Shown here: in pieces, positions 45,985 through 53,291 of the stretch
Layout: each line of letters begins with the position of its first letter
Numbering within the stretch: the first letter of the stretch is position 1
Source: Sphingobium sp. TCM1
Lineage (GTDB): Bacteria; Pseudomonadota; Alphaproteobacteria; Sphingomonadales; Sphingomonadaceae
Direction: 5' to 3'
Length of the DNA stretch: 64,000 nucleotides
Assembly: GCF_001650725.1 (NCBI RefSeq)
Contig: NZ_LXVX01000018.1
Span: 1-64,000 of the forward strand
The notes under the pieces: generated by a model
What the model saw: only the letters and a program-made list of their open reading frames with translations
Databases searched by the model: none
Told to the model about the DNA's origin: nothing
Made by a program: the position numbers and the translations under genes

Positions 45985-46670
45985 GCGGGCAGCAGATTCT
46001 TGTCGTCGACGATGAAATCCATATCCGCCGGCTGTTGCAGGGCACGCTGGCGCGCGCGGGATACCATATGGTGGAGGCGACCAGCGCCGCGCAGGCACTG
46101 GAGGAGGCCCGGCGGGCGAAACCGGACGCGATCCTGCTCGACCTTGGCCTGCCCGACCGGGACGGGCTGGAGATCATCCAGCTGCTCCGCGCCATCGGCC
46201 CCGCGCCGATCATCGTCGTGTCGGCGCGCGAGGCGACCGACCAGAAGGTCGCCGCGCTGGACCTGGGCGCGCACGACTATGTGACCAAGCCCTTCGACAG
46301 CGAGGAAGTGCTCGCCCGGCTTCGCGCGTCGCTCCGCGATCGCATCGAGGCGCAGGGCGCGCCGCCGGCGGTGCGATCGGGCGCGGTGGTCATCGACCTG
46401 GCGAACCGGACCGTCACCCGCGACGGCGAGGAGGTGCATCTGACCCGCAAGGAATATGACGTTCTGGGCCAGATGGCGCTGCATCCGGGGCGGGTCGTGA
46501 CCCACCAGAAGATATTGCAGGCAGCCTGGCCGCTGGAGCATGACCGCCGCATCGACTATCTGCGCATCGTCGTGCGCAACCTGCGCCAGAAGCTTGAGGC
46601 GGACCCGACCCGGCCTGCGCTCATCGTCAATGAGCTGGGCATCGGCTATCGGCTGATCGCCGAGGGCTGA
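45981..46670 (+). CDS. kdpE: Response regulator KdpE
   Basis: A 229-residue OmpR/PhoB-class regulator: receiver domain with Asp54 (LLDLGLPD) and Lys103 (VTKPFD), then a winged-helix domain with LTRKEYDVLGQMALHPGRVVTHQKIL and NELGIGYRLI. It activates kdp when phosphorylated by KdpD. The ATG overlaps the kdpD stop (ATGA). OmpR-class factors bind direct repeats with an 11-base period, as found upstream of the operon and just after this gene. Confidence 0.96.
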   Translation: MSGQQILVVDDEIHIRRLLQGTLARAGYHMVEATSAAQALEEARRAKPDAILLDLGLPDRDGLEIIQLLRAIGPAPIIVVSAREATDQKVAALDLGAHDYVTKPFDSEEVLARLRASLRDRIEAQGAPPAVRSGAVVIDLANRTVTRDGEEVHLTRKEYDVLGQMALHPGRVVTHQKILQAAWPLEHDRRIDYLRIVVRNLRQKLEADPTRPALIVNELGIGYRLIAEG

Positions 46671-46685
46671 GCCGCCCGCCTTCGC

Positions 46686-46701
46686 TATGAAAACACTATG
46701 G
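46686..46701 (+). promoter_or_regulatory. Second candidate KdpE operator, after kdpE
   Basis: TATGAAAACACTATGG, identical at 14 of 16 positions to 37775-37790, again two TATG units 11 bases apart. It lies 75 bases before the 99-residue membrane protein at 46776, which may therefore belong to the same regulon. Confidence 0.5.
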
Positions 46702-46775
46702 GATGGGCGCTAGCCCCGTCTCGAATCCCTATGCGCCGCTGGATAGATGGAGGGCCGCTACCAAGGGAGAGCGGC

Positions 46776-47075
46776 ATGTCGAATCACGGAAAGCGGGGTC
46801 AGGATCTGGGGCTGCGGACGGGCGGGCTGCTGCTTGCCATCGTCGGCGGTGTCGCAGTGCATCTTCTATGCCGGCTGGTTCCGATGCCGCATCGGCATGG
46901 CGCGACGCCGGTCGAATATCTGCTCGCGGCATCCGGCTTCCTGAGTCTGAGCGTGGGCGCCGGGCTGGTTGCGCTGGGGCGGCACATATTCGATCCGGTG
47001 CCCATTTCCGCACGCTGGGCCGAGGGGCATGTCACAGGGGCGCGCGTGGACGCGATGGCGCGCGACGGCGGGTGA
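46776..47075 (+). CDS. Two-TM hypothetical protein downstream of kdpE (99 aa)
   Basis: Not recognised. It has two hydrophobic segments (GGLLLAIVGGVAVHLLCRL and LLAASGFLSLSVGAGLVAL) separated by a His-rich turn (MPHRHG), and a polar C-terminal tail. The ATG follows GGGAGAGCGGC. An in-frame ATG at 46698 would put the start inside the candidate KdpE site. It is preceded by a copy of the repeat found before the kdp operon. Confidence 0.72.
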   Translation: MSNHGKRGQDLGLRTGGLLLAIVGGVAVHLLCRLVPMPHRHGATPVEYLLAASGFLSLSVGAGLVALGRHIFDPVPISARWAEGHVTGARVDAMARDGG

Positions 47076-47168
47076 CGCCGGGCGGGGGCGTGGCGCCGGT
47101 TGCGCGGCGCCTGCGGCGGCTCTACGGCTGCGGCTTCCCTTTTGCCCGCTTCGAGTGCCTGTCCGTCG

Positions 47169-47837
47169 ATGCATCGCCTGTTCTGCCTGTTCGTCCTGCT
47201 GCTGGGCCTAACGCCGGTTTCCGCGGCGGCGCTGCCCGCCAACCGGCCCACGCCCGGCTTTACCCGCGTCGCGATCGAGACATCGGTGGGCAGGATCATC
47301 GTGGCGCTGGACCAGAAGCGTGCGCCGCGCACCTCGGCCAATTTCCTGGCCTATGTCGACGACGGGCGGTTCGACGGCGTCACCTTCTATCGGGCAGCGC
47401 GGCGCAAGAGCGATCCGAAATATGGTCTCATCCAGGGCGGGATCGATACCGATGCGCGCCGGTCGCTGCCGCCGATCCCGCACGAGCCGACGACCCGCAC
47501 GGGCATCCGCCACCTCGACGCCACATTGTCGATGGCGCGACCCAACCGGCCCAATTCGGCGATGGGCAATTTCTTCATCACCATCGGCCCGACGCCCAAC
47601 ATGGACGCGCGCGGCGACTATATCGGCTACGCCGCCTTCGGCCATGTCGTGGCCGGGATGGACGTGGTGCGGCGGATACTGGCCGTTCCGACTTGTTGCG
47701 GGTCGGGGCCGATGCGCGGGCAGATGATCGTCAAGCCGATCGCGATCCTGCGCGCGCGCCGGCTGGATGGCACGCCCCGGCCGACGCGCGGCGTCAAGCC
47801 CTGGCTGATCGGGCTGAAACGGCAGACAGCGAAATAG
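47169..47837 (+). CDS. Secreted cyclophilin-type peptidyl-prolyl isomerase
   Basis: A 222-residue protein with a signal peptide (LFCLFVLLLGLTPVSAAA) and a cyclophilin domain: VAIETSVGRIIVALDQKRAP, FLAYVDDGRFDGVTFYRA, FFITIGPTPNMD and YAAFGHVVAGMDVV. The active-site region is present, but the FxMQGGD box appears as LIQGGIDT. It should fold proteins in the periplasm. No strong Shine-Dalgarno; the ATG at 47169 is chosen for the signal peptide. Confidence 0.9.
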   Translation: MHRLFCLFVLLLGLTPVSAAALPANRPTPGFTRVAIETSVGRIIVALDQKRAPRTSANFLAYVDDGRFDGVTFYRAARRKSDPKYGLIQGGIDTDARRSLPPIPHEPTTRTGIRHLDATLSMARPNRPNSAMGNFFITIGPTPNMDARGDYIGYAAFGHVVAGMDVVRRILAVPTCCGSGPMRGQMIVKPIAILRARRLDGTPRPTRGVKPWLIGLKRQTAK

Positions 47838-47843
47838 ACAATA

Positions 47844-48080
47844 TCAGGCGAAGGCGGCCTGACCGCGCAGCCAATCCCGCCCGCTGCCGCGGGGAGGCCG
47901 GGCCTGGATCTTCTTCCAAGCCTGTTCGTGGAAGAAGAAGGCGACGGCGTTGATCACCGGTTCGATCAGCGCGATGCCACCCGCCAGCGCGACCGACCCC
48001 GTCATGAGATAGGCGACGGTGAAGCCGACGGTCAGGTGGATGGTCAGGTAAGTCCCGGTCTTGATGAGGTCGAGCGACAT
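47844..48080 (-). CDS. DUF2061 small membrane protein
   Basis: A 78-residue protein with two TM segments: MSLDLIKTGTYLTIHLTVGF with TVAYLMTGSVALAGG, and IEPVINAVAFFFHEQAWKKI, the DUF2061 signature (EPxxNxxxxxxHExxW). Function unknown; members occur in iron-limited regulons in some bacteria. AAGGAG stands 8 bases before the ATG. A Fur-like palindrome lies 22 bases upstream. The in-frame ATG at 48134 would include that palindrome and is rejected. Confidence 0.88.
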   Translation of the reverse strand: MSLDLIKTGTYLTIHLTVGFTVAYLMTGSVALAGGIALIEPVINAVAFFFHEQAWKKIQARPPRGSGRDWLRGQAAFA

Positions 48081-48101
48081 GGTGGCGTCTCCTTGGTTGA
48101 T

Positions 48102-48124
48102 TTGCAAATAAGAGTCGTTCGCAA
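48102..48124 (-). promoter_or_regulatory. Candidate Fur box before the DUF2061 gene
   Basis: Read on the minus strand it starts TTGCGAACGACTCTTATTTG and ends CAA: outer arms TTGC(G/A)AA...TT(T/C)GCAA and a central 7-1-7-like core close to alphaproteobacterial Fur sites. It shares TGCGA-N2-GACT-N-T-N-A-N-T with the site before feoA (61368-61384). Confidence 0.6.
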
Positions 48125-48211
48125 TAATTGCCACCCGCTTTTTCCGCTGGCTCTGATCGGCTGGCGCGATCAGAAGTGGGCAGACCGGACAGGCGGCAGA
48201 GGAGCGGCGCG

Positions 48212-48952
48212 ATGGCGGGACGGATCAGGGTCGGGATCGGCGGCTGGGTCTATGAGCCATGGCGCGGCAGCTTCTATCCGCAGGGGCTGCGGCAGAAGGA
48301 CGAACTGGCCTATGTCGGGCAGCATCTCACCGCGACCGAGATCAATGCGACCTATTATAGCAGCCAGAAGCCCGCGACCTTCGCCGGCTGGGCTGGTGCG
48401 GTGCCCGACGGCTTCCAGTTCGCGGTCAAGGCGTCGCGCTATTGCACCAACCGGAAAGTCCTTGCCGAAGCCGGCGAGTCCATCGCCAGGTTCGTCGAGC
48501 AGGGCATCGCCGAACTGGGCGATCGGCTGGGCCCGATCCTGTGGCAGTTCATGGCGACCAAGCGGTTCGATCCCGACGATTTCGGCGCTTTCCTCAAACT
48601 GCTGCCCGCCAGCGTCGCGGGCGTTCCGCTGCGCCACGCGCTGGAGGTGCGGCACGAGAGTTTCGACGATCCGGCCTTTCTCTCACTGGCGCGCGAGGCC
48701 GGGGCGGCGGTGGTCCTGGCCGACCATGACGAATATCCCGCGATCACCGGCCATGATGTCGGTTTTTCCTACATGCGGTTGATGCGCGCCAGCGAGGACG
48801 AGCCGACCGGCTATGCTCGCGACGATCTTGTCCGCTGGACCGACAGGGCGAAGGCGCAGGCGGAGCGGGGCGACGTCTTCACCTTCTTCATCAGCGGCGC
48901 GAAGGCGCGCAATCCGGCCGCAGCCCAGGCGATGATGGTGGCTTTAGGGTAA
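48212..48952 (+). CDS. DUF72 family protein (YecE-like)
   Basis: A 246-residue TIM-barrel-like protein of DUF72. Strings: RVGIGGWVYEPWRGSFYP, TEINATYYSSQKPATFAGW, FQFAVKASRYCTNRK, LGPILWQF and ALEVRHESF, all in the family order. Function unproven; relatives are cytosolic. Start with GAGGAG about 8 bases upstream. Confidence 0.92.
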   Translation: MAGRIRVGIGGWVYEPWRGSFYPQGLRQKDELAYVGQHLTATEINATYYSSQKPATFAGWAGAVPDGFQFAVKASRYCTNRKVLAEAGESIARFVEQGIAELGDRLGPILWQFMATKRFDPDDFGAFLKLLPASVAGVPLRHALEVRHESFDDPAFLSLAREAGAAVVLADHDEYPAITGHDVGFSYMRLMRASEDEPTGYARDDLVRWTDRAKAQAERGDVFTFFISGAKARNPAAAQAMMVALG

Positions 48953-49075
48953 CAGGTCTGTTGCATTTGATGCAATCGGAAAGCCGTCCTTTGCGATTGT
49001 TACAGGAGTATGACGGGCGTAATGGCCCGCATCCCTCAGGACGGGGGGTCGAGTCTTGTAACTATGGAGCAAAAT

Positions 49076-49159
49076 ATGCGTCAGGCTTTTCAAGGCGCTG
49101 TGCTGGCCGTTGCGGTCGGCGTGCAGATGCTGACTTTCTATTCGGTGCTTTATGCCTGA
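49076..49159 (+). CDS. 27-residue hydrophobic microprotein
   Basis: Not recognised. ATG with GGAG six bases upstream (GGAGCAAAAT), encoding MRQAFQGAVLAVAVGVQMLT then FYSVLYA, a basic start and one TM helix. It has its own upstream gap of 120 bases (with palindrome TTGCAT-TTG-ATGCAA at 48961-48975) and is followed by three consecutive hairpins, the last a true terminator. This looks like a complete short transcription unit. It could encode a membrane peptide or be the coding part of a small dual-function RNA. Confidence 0.6.
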   Translation: MRQAFQGAVLAVAVGVQMLTFYSVLYA

Positions 49160-49200
49160 TCGCGGTCTGACCGCGATCTTCATCCCGACTGTTCGGGATG
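49158..49200 (+). other. Two stem-loops at the end of the microprotein ORF
   Basis: Hairpin 1: GATCGCGGT (49158-49166), loop CTG, ACCGCGATC (49170-49178), overlapping the stop codon. Hairpin 2: CATCCCG (49181-49187), loop ACTGTT, CGGGATG (49194-49200). Both have perfect stems and precede the terminator. Confidence 0.6.
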
Positions 49201-49202
49201 CC

Positions 49203-49240
49203 AAAAGGCCGCTCCTGGGTTGAACCAGGGCGGCCTTTTT
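49203..49240. terminator. Bidirectional terminator between the microprotein and the pspC-type gene
   Basis: AAAAGGCCGC (49203-49212) pairs with GCGGCCTTTT (49230-49239), with an inner CCTGG/CCAGG extension. A-run and T-run on the two sides allow use from both strands. It lies about 45 bases past the pspC-type stop. Confidence 0.9.
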
Positions 49241-49286
49241 ACTTTGCAGCGACTGTGAATGGGGACGACCGCGGGCCGGGAAGGCA

Positions 49287-49472
49287 TCAGCCCTCCGCCA
49301 GCCAGCCAGCGAGCAGATAGGCCACGACGCCAATCGGCCCCAGCGCGCAGAGCGTCAGCAGGACCAGCGCGACGCGGAGCAATGTGACATCGATGCCGGT
49401 GCGGTTGGCGATGCCCGCGCACACGCCCATGATCTTGCCGTTGCGGCGGTCGAGGGTGAAGCTGTTGTTCAT
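49287..49472 (-). CDS. PspC-domain membrane protein
   Basis: A 61-residue PspC domain: FTLDRRNGKIMGVCAGIANRTG, then VTLLRVALVLLTLC and GPIGVVAYLLAGWLA. Full-length PspC of enterics is about twice as long; the short form is typical of sphingomonads. PspC senses envelope stress and affects PspA. It is the second gene of a two-gene operon with the 34-residue protein; a sigma-54 promoter stands upstream, as for psp genes of enterics. pspA is not in the window. Confidence 0.9.
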   Translation of the reverse strand: MNNSFTLDRRNGKIMGVCAGIANRTGIDVTLLRVALVLLTLCALGPIGVVAYLLAGWLAEG

Positions 49473-49520
49473 GAGTCTGGCCTTCTGCTTGGATATATTA
49501 GGATGGGGAGGCGGAGCCGA

Positions 49521-49625
49521 TCAGGCGATCGGCACCACCGGGACGGCTGCGCCGACGAACAGGCTGGCGAGCATGACGGCGCCGACGAGGGCGAGGGCGG
49601 CGTTCTGGAACTTGGCGATGGACAT
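49521..49625 (-). CDS. 34-residue hydrophobic microprotein upstream of pspC
   Basis: Starts MSIAKFQNAALALVGAVMLA and ends in a Val/Pro/Ala tail, so one TM helix or an uncleaved signal. AAGGAG stands 9 bases before the ATG. I recall similar small proteins (FQxAALALxGA) next to psp genes in sphingomonads; no function is known. First gene after the sigma-54 promoter. Confidence 0.72.
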   Translation of the reverse strand: MSIAKFQNAALALVGAVMLASLFVGAAVPVVPIA

Positions 49626-49680
49626 GGCTGATACTCCTTGATGTAGTGGCCGGACCATCCGGCCTTGATGCCGGCAGTTT

Positions 49681-49697
49681 TGCAGGGAGCGTGCCAA
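49681..49697 (-). promoter_or_regulatory. Sigma-54 (RpoN) promoter for the small psp-type operon
   Basis: On the minus strand TTGGCACG-CTCC-CTGCA: GG at -24 and GC at -12 with the exact 10-base spacing; consensus is YTGGCACG-N4-TTGC, one mismatch. The predicted start lies near 49670, about 45 bases before the 34-residue ORF. A GGCCGGA/TCCGGCC hairpin sits in the leader (about 49650-49665). Confidence 0.8.
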
Positions 49698-49737
49698 TTT
49701 CGGTTTCTGGCGGAATTGCGCGCATTTCCTCGATCCA

Positions 49738-49749
49738 GTCCAATTGGAC
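49738..49749. promoter_or_regulatory. Perfect palindrome GTCCAATTGGAC, possible PspF-type enhancer site
   Basis: A 12-base perfect palindrome 67-78 bases upstream of the predicted sigma-54 start site, in the gap shared with the divergent GGCT-like gene. Position fits an upstream activating sequence for a bacterial enhancer-binding protein. Confidence 0.4.
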
Positions 49750-49814
49750 GTGTGTAAAAAATTCTGCCTTTTGGGGAAAATTGCCGCAATGTGGCGAAAA
49801 ATTCCGGAGGTTTC

Positions 49815-50204
49815 ATGAGTGCTCCCCTTCTCTTCGTCTATGGGACGCTTCGCGCCGGGTTCGACGGGGCGATGGCGCGGCGGCTATGGGCGGAGGCGCG
49901 GCTTGTCGGGCCTGCCAGCATCGGCGGGGCGCTATACCGGGTCGCCGATTATCCGGGCTTCGTGCCGGGCGCGGGCGGGCCGGTGGCGGGCGACCTGTTG
50001 GCGCTGGAGGATGCCGATGCCACCCTCGCCTGGCTGGATCGCTATGAGGAATGCGATCCGCTGTCCCCCGCGCCGCACGAATATCGGCGCGCGCGGATGG
50101 TGGTCGAGGGGCCGACGGGGCCAGTCGAGGCCTGGGTCTATGTCTATGCGCGCGATCCGGCCGGGCTGGCGCGGATCGAGAGCGGCGACTATCTGTGCGG
50201 CTGA
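49815..50204 (+). CDS. Gamma-glutamylcyclotransferase-like (AIG2/GGCT) protein
   Basis: A 129-residue GGCT-fold protein. LLFVYGTLRAGF is the substrate-binding loop; LDRYEECDPLSPAPHEYRRARMVV carries the acidic residue region, and AWVYVYAR closes the barrel. Relatives release 5-oxoproline from gamma-glutamyl compounds, but many bacterial members are uncharacterised. The ATG follows GGAGG by five bases. Divergent from the psp-type operon. Confidence 0.9.
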   Translation: MSAPLLFVYGTLRAGFDGAMARRLWAEARLVGPASIGGALYRVADYPGFVPGAGGPVAGDLLALEDADATLAWLDRYEECDPLSPAPHEYRRARMVVEGPTGPVEAWVYVYARDPAGLARIESGDYLCG

Positions 50205-50226
50205 TCGGGCGGCCTGATGCCCCTCT

Positions 50227-51996
50227 TCACGCCATCCGCTTGAGCAGCCAGCCGATGCTGGAGCCGCCGGGCAGCGCCTCGCTGGTCACGACCAGCTGCC
50301 GGGTGGTATGGGGACGGCCATCGCCATCGACCCAGAGGCTTTCCTCGACGCTGAGCAGGCCCGTCCCGGTGCGGAACTGCCAGGGTGCGCCGAGATCGAG
50401 GCGGAGCAGGGCGCCCTGATTGTCCGCCGTCAGCGTCGGCTCCACCCCGGGCGCGAGGTGGAAGCGCAGTTCCACCGGCTGCTTGCCGGGCCTGCGCCGT
50501 CGCTCGGCCGGGGTCAGCATGTCTTCGCCCCGGATTTCCTTGCCGTCGCCGCTCAGCAACAGCAGGCGGCGATGGATATAGCCCAGTCGGCGGACATAAC
50601 CGTCATGGGAGAGGTCCAGCCGGCTGCCATTGTCCAGTTCCTGCCGGTTCAGCTCGACTTCGGTCACGCCCTTGCCCAGCGTGCCGTCGGGCAGCAGGGC
50701 GGTGGAATTGCTGTCCTTGAGGACGAGCGTGCTGTGCGCCGCGGTGGTGCGCAGCCCCTGCGCCAGGTCGCGGGGAATCCACGCGCCTTCCAGCCCGGCA
50801 CCGCCGCAATTGACGATCAGGCGCGCCGGCCCGTCGCTGATCTCAATCGCGCCGGTGGAGGCGCAGCCCGCTTCGGCGAGGCGCGCGACCGGCGGCGGGG
50901 CGCCGTCGATCTGGATCACGGTCGTGCCGGCGGCGATCCGCTGATAGCCCCAGTCGCGGGCCTGACGCAGCGGCCGGGCGCGCACCCGGCTGGCCTGCAC
51001 CACCGCCTCGACCGTCTGCGGCGCGATCGCGCCCGCGCCCTGCCAGTTGCCCAGCCCGCCATCGCCATGGGTGAGGGCCAGCAGCGCGGGCACTGCGCGG
51101 GTAAGGGCGTCGGTCAGGCAGGCGGGCGCCTTTTCCCGCCGCACGTCATAGACGGCGCGCAGCATGGCCAGCGCCATGATCGCCTCCAGCTGCGCCAGCG
51201 GGGATCGCGAGACGATGCCGCCATCGGGATGGAAGCTGCTCTCGATCGCGCGCTTGAGGCCCGCTTCGCCAAAGATCCGTCGCGCTTCCCCGCCGGGGAT
51301 CAGCAGCGCGGCGGCCAGGATCGCGCTCCAGGCGACAAGGCGCGGCAGGCCCATCGGCGCCTTGTCGGCGCTCCGGTCGAGATGGCGGGCGGTGCGCGCG
51401 ATGCAGTTGAGCACCAGCGATCGGTAGACGAGGTCGCTGGAGGAAAGGATCAGCGGCGCGTGGGCGGTCCAGAAGAGCAGGCGCCAGCCGGCATTGTCGG
51501 CGCGCCAGGCCGGTTCGCTGGGGGTTTCGGCATGGGCGTCCAGCCATTTGCGCATCACCGCCTCGGCGATCGGGGCGCCCTGCTCCCGCGACGCGCTGCC
51601 GGCGAGATCGCGCAGCCAGCGGAAGCCGTGCAGATAGTCGGCAAAGGCGGGGCTGGCCGAAAGCCGGGCGAAGTCGAGCGTGGCGATCGGCTGCTTCTGC
51701 CCCCGGAACAGGAAATAGCCGGCCCGGATCGCCGCCCCGGCGCGTCCGTCCCCCGGCACCTCGTCATCGGGCACGGCGAGCAATTTGAGCGGATATTTGC
51801 CCTTGAGCTTGCGGCCGTGGATCGGCGTCTTCCAGCTCAGCAGGTAGAAATGATTGGCGATCCGCTGGGCCAGGGACAGCCCCTTGTCATCCGCAACGCG
51901 GATCAGGCGCTTGCCCTGCTCGATGCCGTCGGCGCCGGCATCGGCGGACGGCGCTTCGGGCCGGGAACGGGCCGAGATGCGCCGGGGCTCGCTCAC
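50227..51996 (-). CDS. Heparinase II/III-family protein
   Basis: A 589-residue protein: N-terminal alpha/alpha barrel ([50 protein letters not shown]) and C-terminal beta-sandwich ([41 protein letters not shown]). This is the alphaproteobacterial branch with no signal peptide, widely found after rsmB/rpe; its substrate is unknown. The His and Tyr set of true heparinases cannot be confirmed here. ATGA overlap with rpe. Confidence 0.9.
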   Translation of the reverse strand: MSEPRRISARSRPEAPSADAGADGIEQGKRLIRVADDKGLSLAQRIANHFYLLSWKTPIHGRKLKGKYPLKLLAVPDDEVPGDGRAGAAIRAGYFLFRGQKQPIATLDFARLSASPAFADYLHGFRWLRDLAGSASREQGAPIAEAVMRKWLDAHAETPSEPAWRADNAGWRLLFWTAHAPLILSSSDLVYRSLVLNCIARTARHLDRSADKAPMGLPRLVAWSAILAAALLIPGGEARRIFGEAGLKRAIESSFHPDGGIVSRSPLAQLEAIMALAMLRAVYDVRREKAPACLTDALTRAVPALLALTHGDGGLGNWQGAGAIAPQTVEAVVQASRVRARPLRQARDWGYQRIAAGTTVIQIDGAPPPVARLAEAGCASTGAIEISDGPARLIVNCGGAGLEGAWIPRDLAQGLRTTAAHSTLVLKDSNSTALLPDGTLGKGVTEVELNRQELDNGSRLDLSHDGYVRRLGYIHRRLLLLSGDGKEIRGEDMLTPAERRRRPGKQPVELRFHLAPGVEPTLTADNQGALLRLDLGAPWQFRTGTGLLSVEESLWVDGDGRPHTTRQLVVTSEALPGGSSIGWLLKRMA

Positions 51997-52655
51997 CCGC
52001 CCCGCAGCTTCCGGATATTGTCGGCATAGGCTTGCGCGCCGCCGCGGAAGGTGGCGGTGCCGGCCACCAGCACGTCGGCGCCGGCCTCGATCGCCCTGGG
52101 CGCCGTGGTGAAGTCGATGCCGCCATCCACCTGCAAATGGATGTCGCGGCCCGACTTGTCGATCATCTTGCGGATCGCCTCGATCTTGCGCAGCTGGTTC
52201 TCGATGAAGCTCTGGCCGCCGAATCCGGGGTTGACGCTCATCACCAGGATCAGGTCGACATCATCCATCAGATAGTCGAGCATCTTGGCCGGTGTGCCGG
52301 GGTTGAGCACCACACCCGCCTTCACGCCCAGCGACTTGATATGCTGGACGGTGCGGTGGATATGAGGCCCCGCCTCCGGATGGACGGTGATGATGTCGGA
52401 CCCGGCCGCCGCGAAGGCGTCCAGAAACTGATCGACCGGCGAGATCATCAGATGGACGTCGAAGGTCTTTTTCGTATGCGGGCGCAGCGCCTTCACCACC
52501 GCCGGGCCGATCGTGATGTTGGGCACGAAATGGCCGTCCATGACGTCGATATGCACCCAGTCGCAGCCGGCTTCGTCGATGGCGCGTACCTCCTCGCCCA
52601 GGCGGGCGAAGTCGGCGGAGAGGATGGAGGGCGAGATGAGGATCGGACGGGTCAT
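51993..52655 (-). CDS. rpe: Ribulose-phosphate 3-epimerase
   Basis: A 220-residue TIM-barrel enzyme interconverting ribulose-5-P and xylulose-5-P in the pentose phosphate pathway. Motifs: [24 protein letters not shown] (metal-binding His/Asp), [12 protein letters not shown] and LQVDGGID with the catalytic Asp. Followed by the heparinase-like gene with a four-base overlap. Confidence 0.96.
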   Translation of the reverse strand: MTRPILISPSILSADFARLGEEVRAIDEAGCDWVHIDVMDGHFVPNITIGPAVVKALRPHTKKTFDVHLMISPVDQFLDAFAAAGSDIITVHPEAGPHIHRTVQHIKSLGVKAGVVLNPGTPAKMLDYLMDDVDLILVMSVNPGFGGQSFIENQLRKIEAIRKMIDKSGRDIHLQVDGGIDFTTAPRAIEAGADVLVAGTATFRGGAQAYADNIRKLRGG

Positions 52656-52745
52656 TAACCGTTCGCCTTAATCGCCACCGGGGGCAAGGGCAACGGGGAT
52701 TTGGGGACGAGTCGCGATTGTTCGCCAGCGCCCGCGCAACCGCCT

Positions 52746-53237
52746 TCAAAGCATGACGAAAATCGTCGGGTCCAGGCGGGGCGAGGATGCCGCGCCCTGG
52801 GGCAGCAACTGCTTGACGCCATGGAGCGCGACCACGCTCCCTTCGCGGTCCACCACCGGCGCGGCGATCAGCCGCATCGCGCAGGCGCCCATGCCGTCGG
52901 CCTGTTGGATGTCCACGTCCAGGGTGAAGCCGCGCTTGTGGCGGATCGCATAGGCGCGCAGCCGCTCCATCGGCTCGCGCGAATCCGGAGCGTAGAGCGA
53001 CACGGCGAGCGGGCGGGGCACGTCCAGATCCCGCTCCAGTCCGAATATGTCGTAGACGCCGGCGGTCCAGCTCAGACGGTTGTCCTGGAGGTCGCAGAAC
53101 CAGAGGCCCAGGCCCCGTTCGGCCAGCGCGATATCGTTGCGGGCGATGGTCGGATCGAGAAGCACCGGCGACAGATGGTCGCGCAGCGCATAGAGCGGCC
53201 AGCTATGGTTCAGCGGCAATGGCTCGGTCGGACGCAT
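52746..53237 (-). CDS. PAS-domain protein, stand-alone
   Basis: A 163-residue soluble protein with one PAS fold (about residues 40-150): RGLGLWFCDLQDNRLSWTAGVYDIFGLERD is a typical PAS_3 start, and LRLIAAPVVDREGSVVALHG the closing strands. No output domain, so it may pair with another signalling protein. ATG with AAGGTG upstream. A TTAACCAT octamer lies about 45 bases before the start. Confidence 0.8.
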   Translation of the reverse strand: MRPTEPLPLNHSWPLYALRDHLSPVLLDPTIARNDIALAERGLGLWFCDLQDNRLSWTAGVYDIFGLERDLDVPRPLAVSLYAPDSREPMERLRAYAIRHKRGFTLDVDIQQADGMGACAMRLIAAPVVDREGSVVALHGVKQLLPQGAASSPRLDPTIFVML

Positions 53238-53280
53238 GGGCGGCGCACCTTGTGAAACGGACGATCCATTCTGAGCCCTT

Positions 53281-53288
53281 ATGGTTAA
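53281..53288 (-). promoter_or_regulatory. CtrA-type octamer before the PAS gene
   Basis: TTAACCAT on the minus strand, 44-51 bases before the PAS protein start, in the 54-base gap after rsmB. Same octamer as at 4132. Confidence 0.3.
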
Positions 53289-53291
53289 GGC

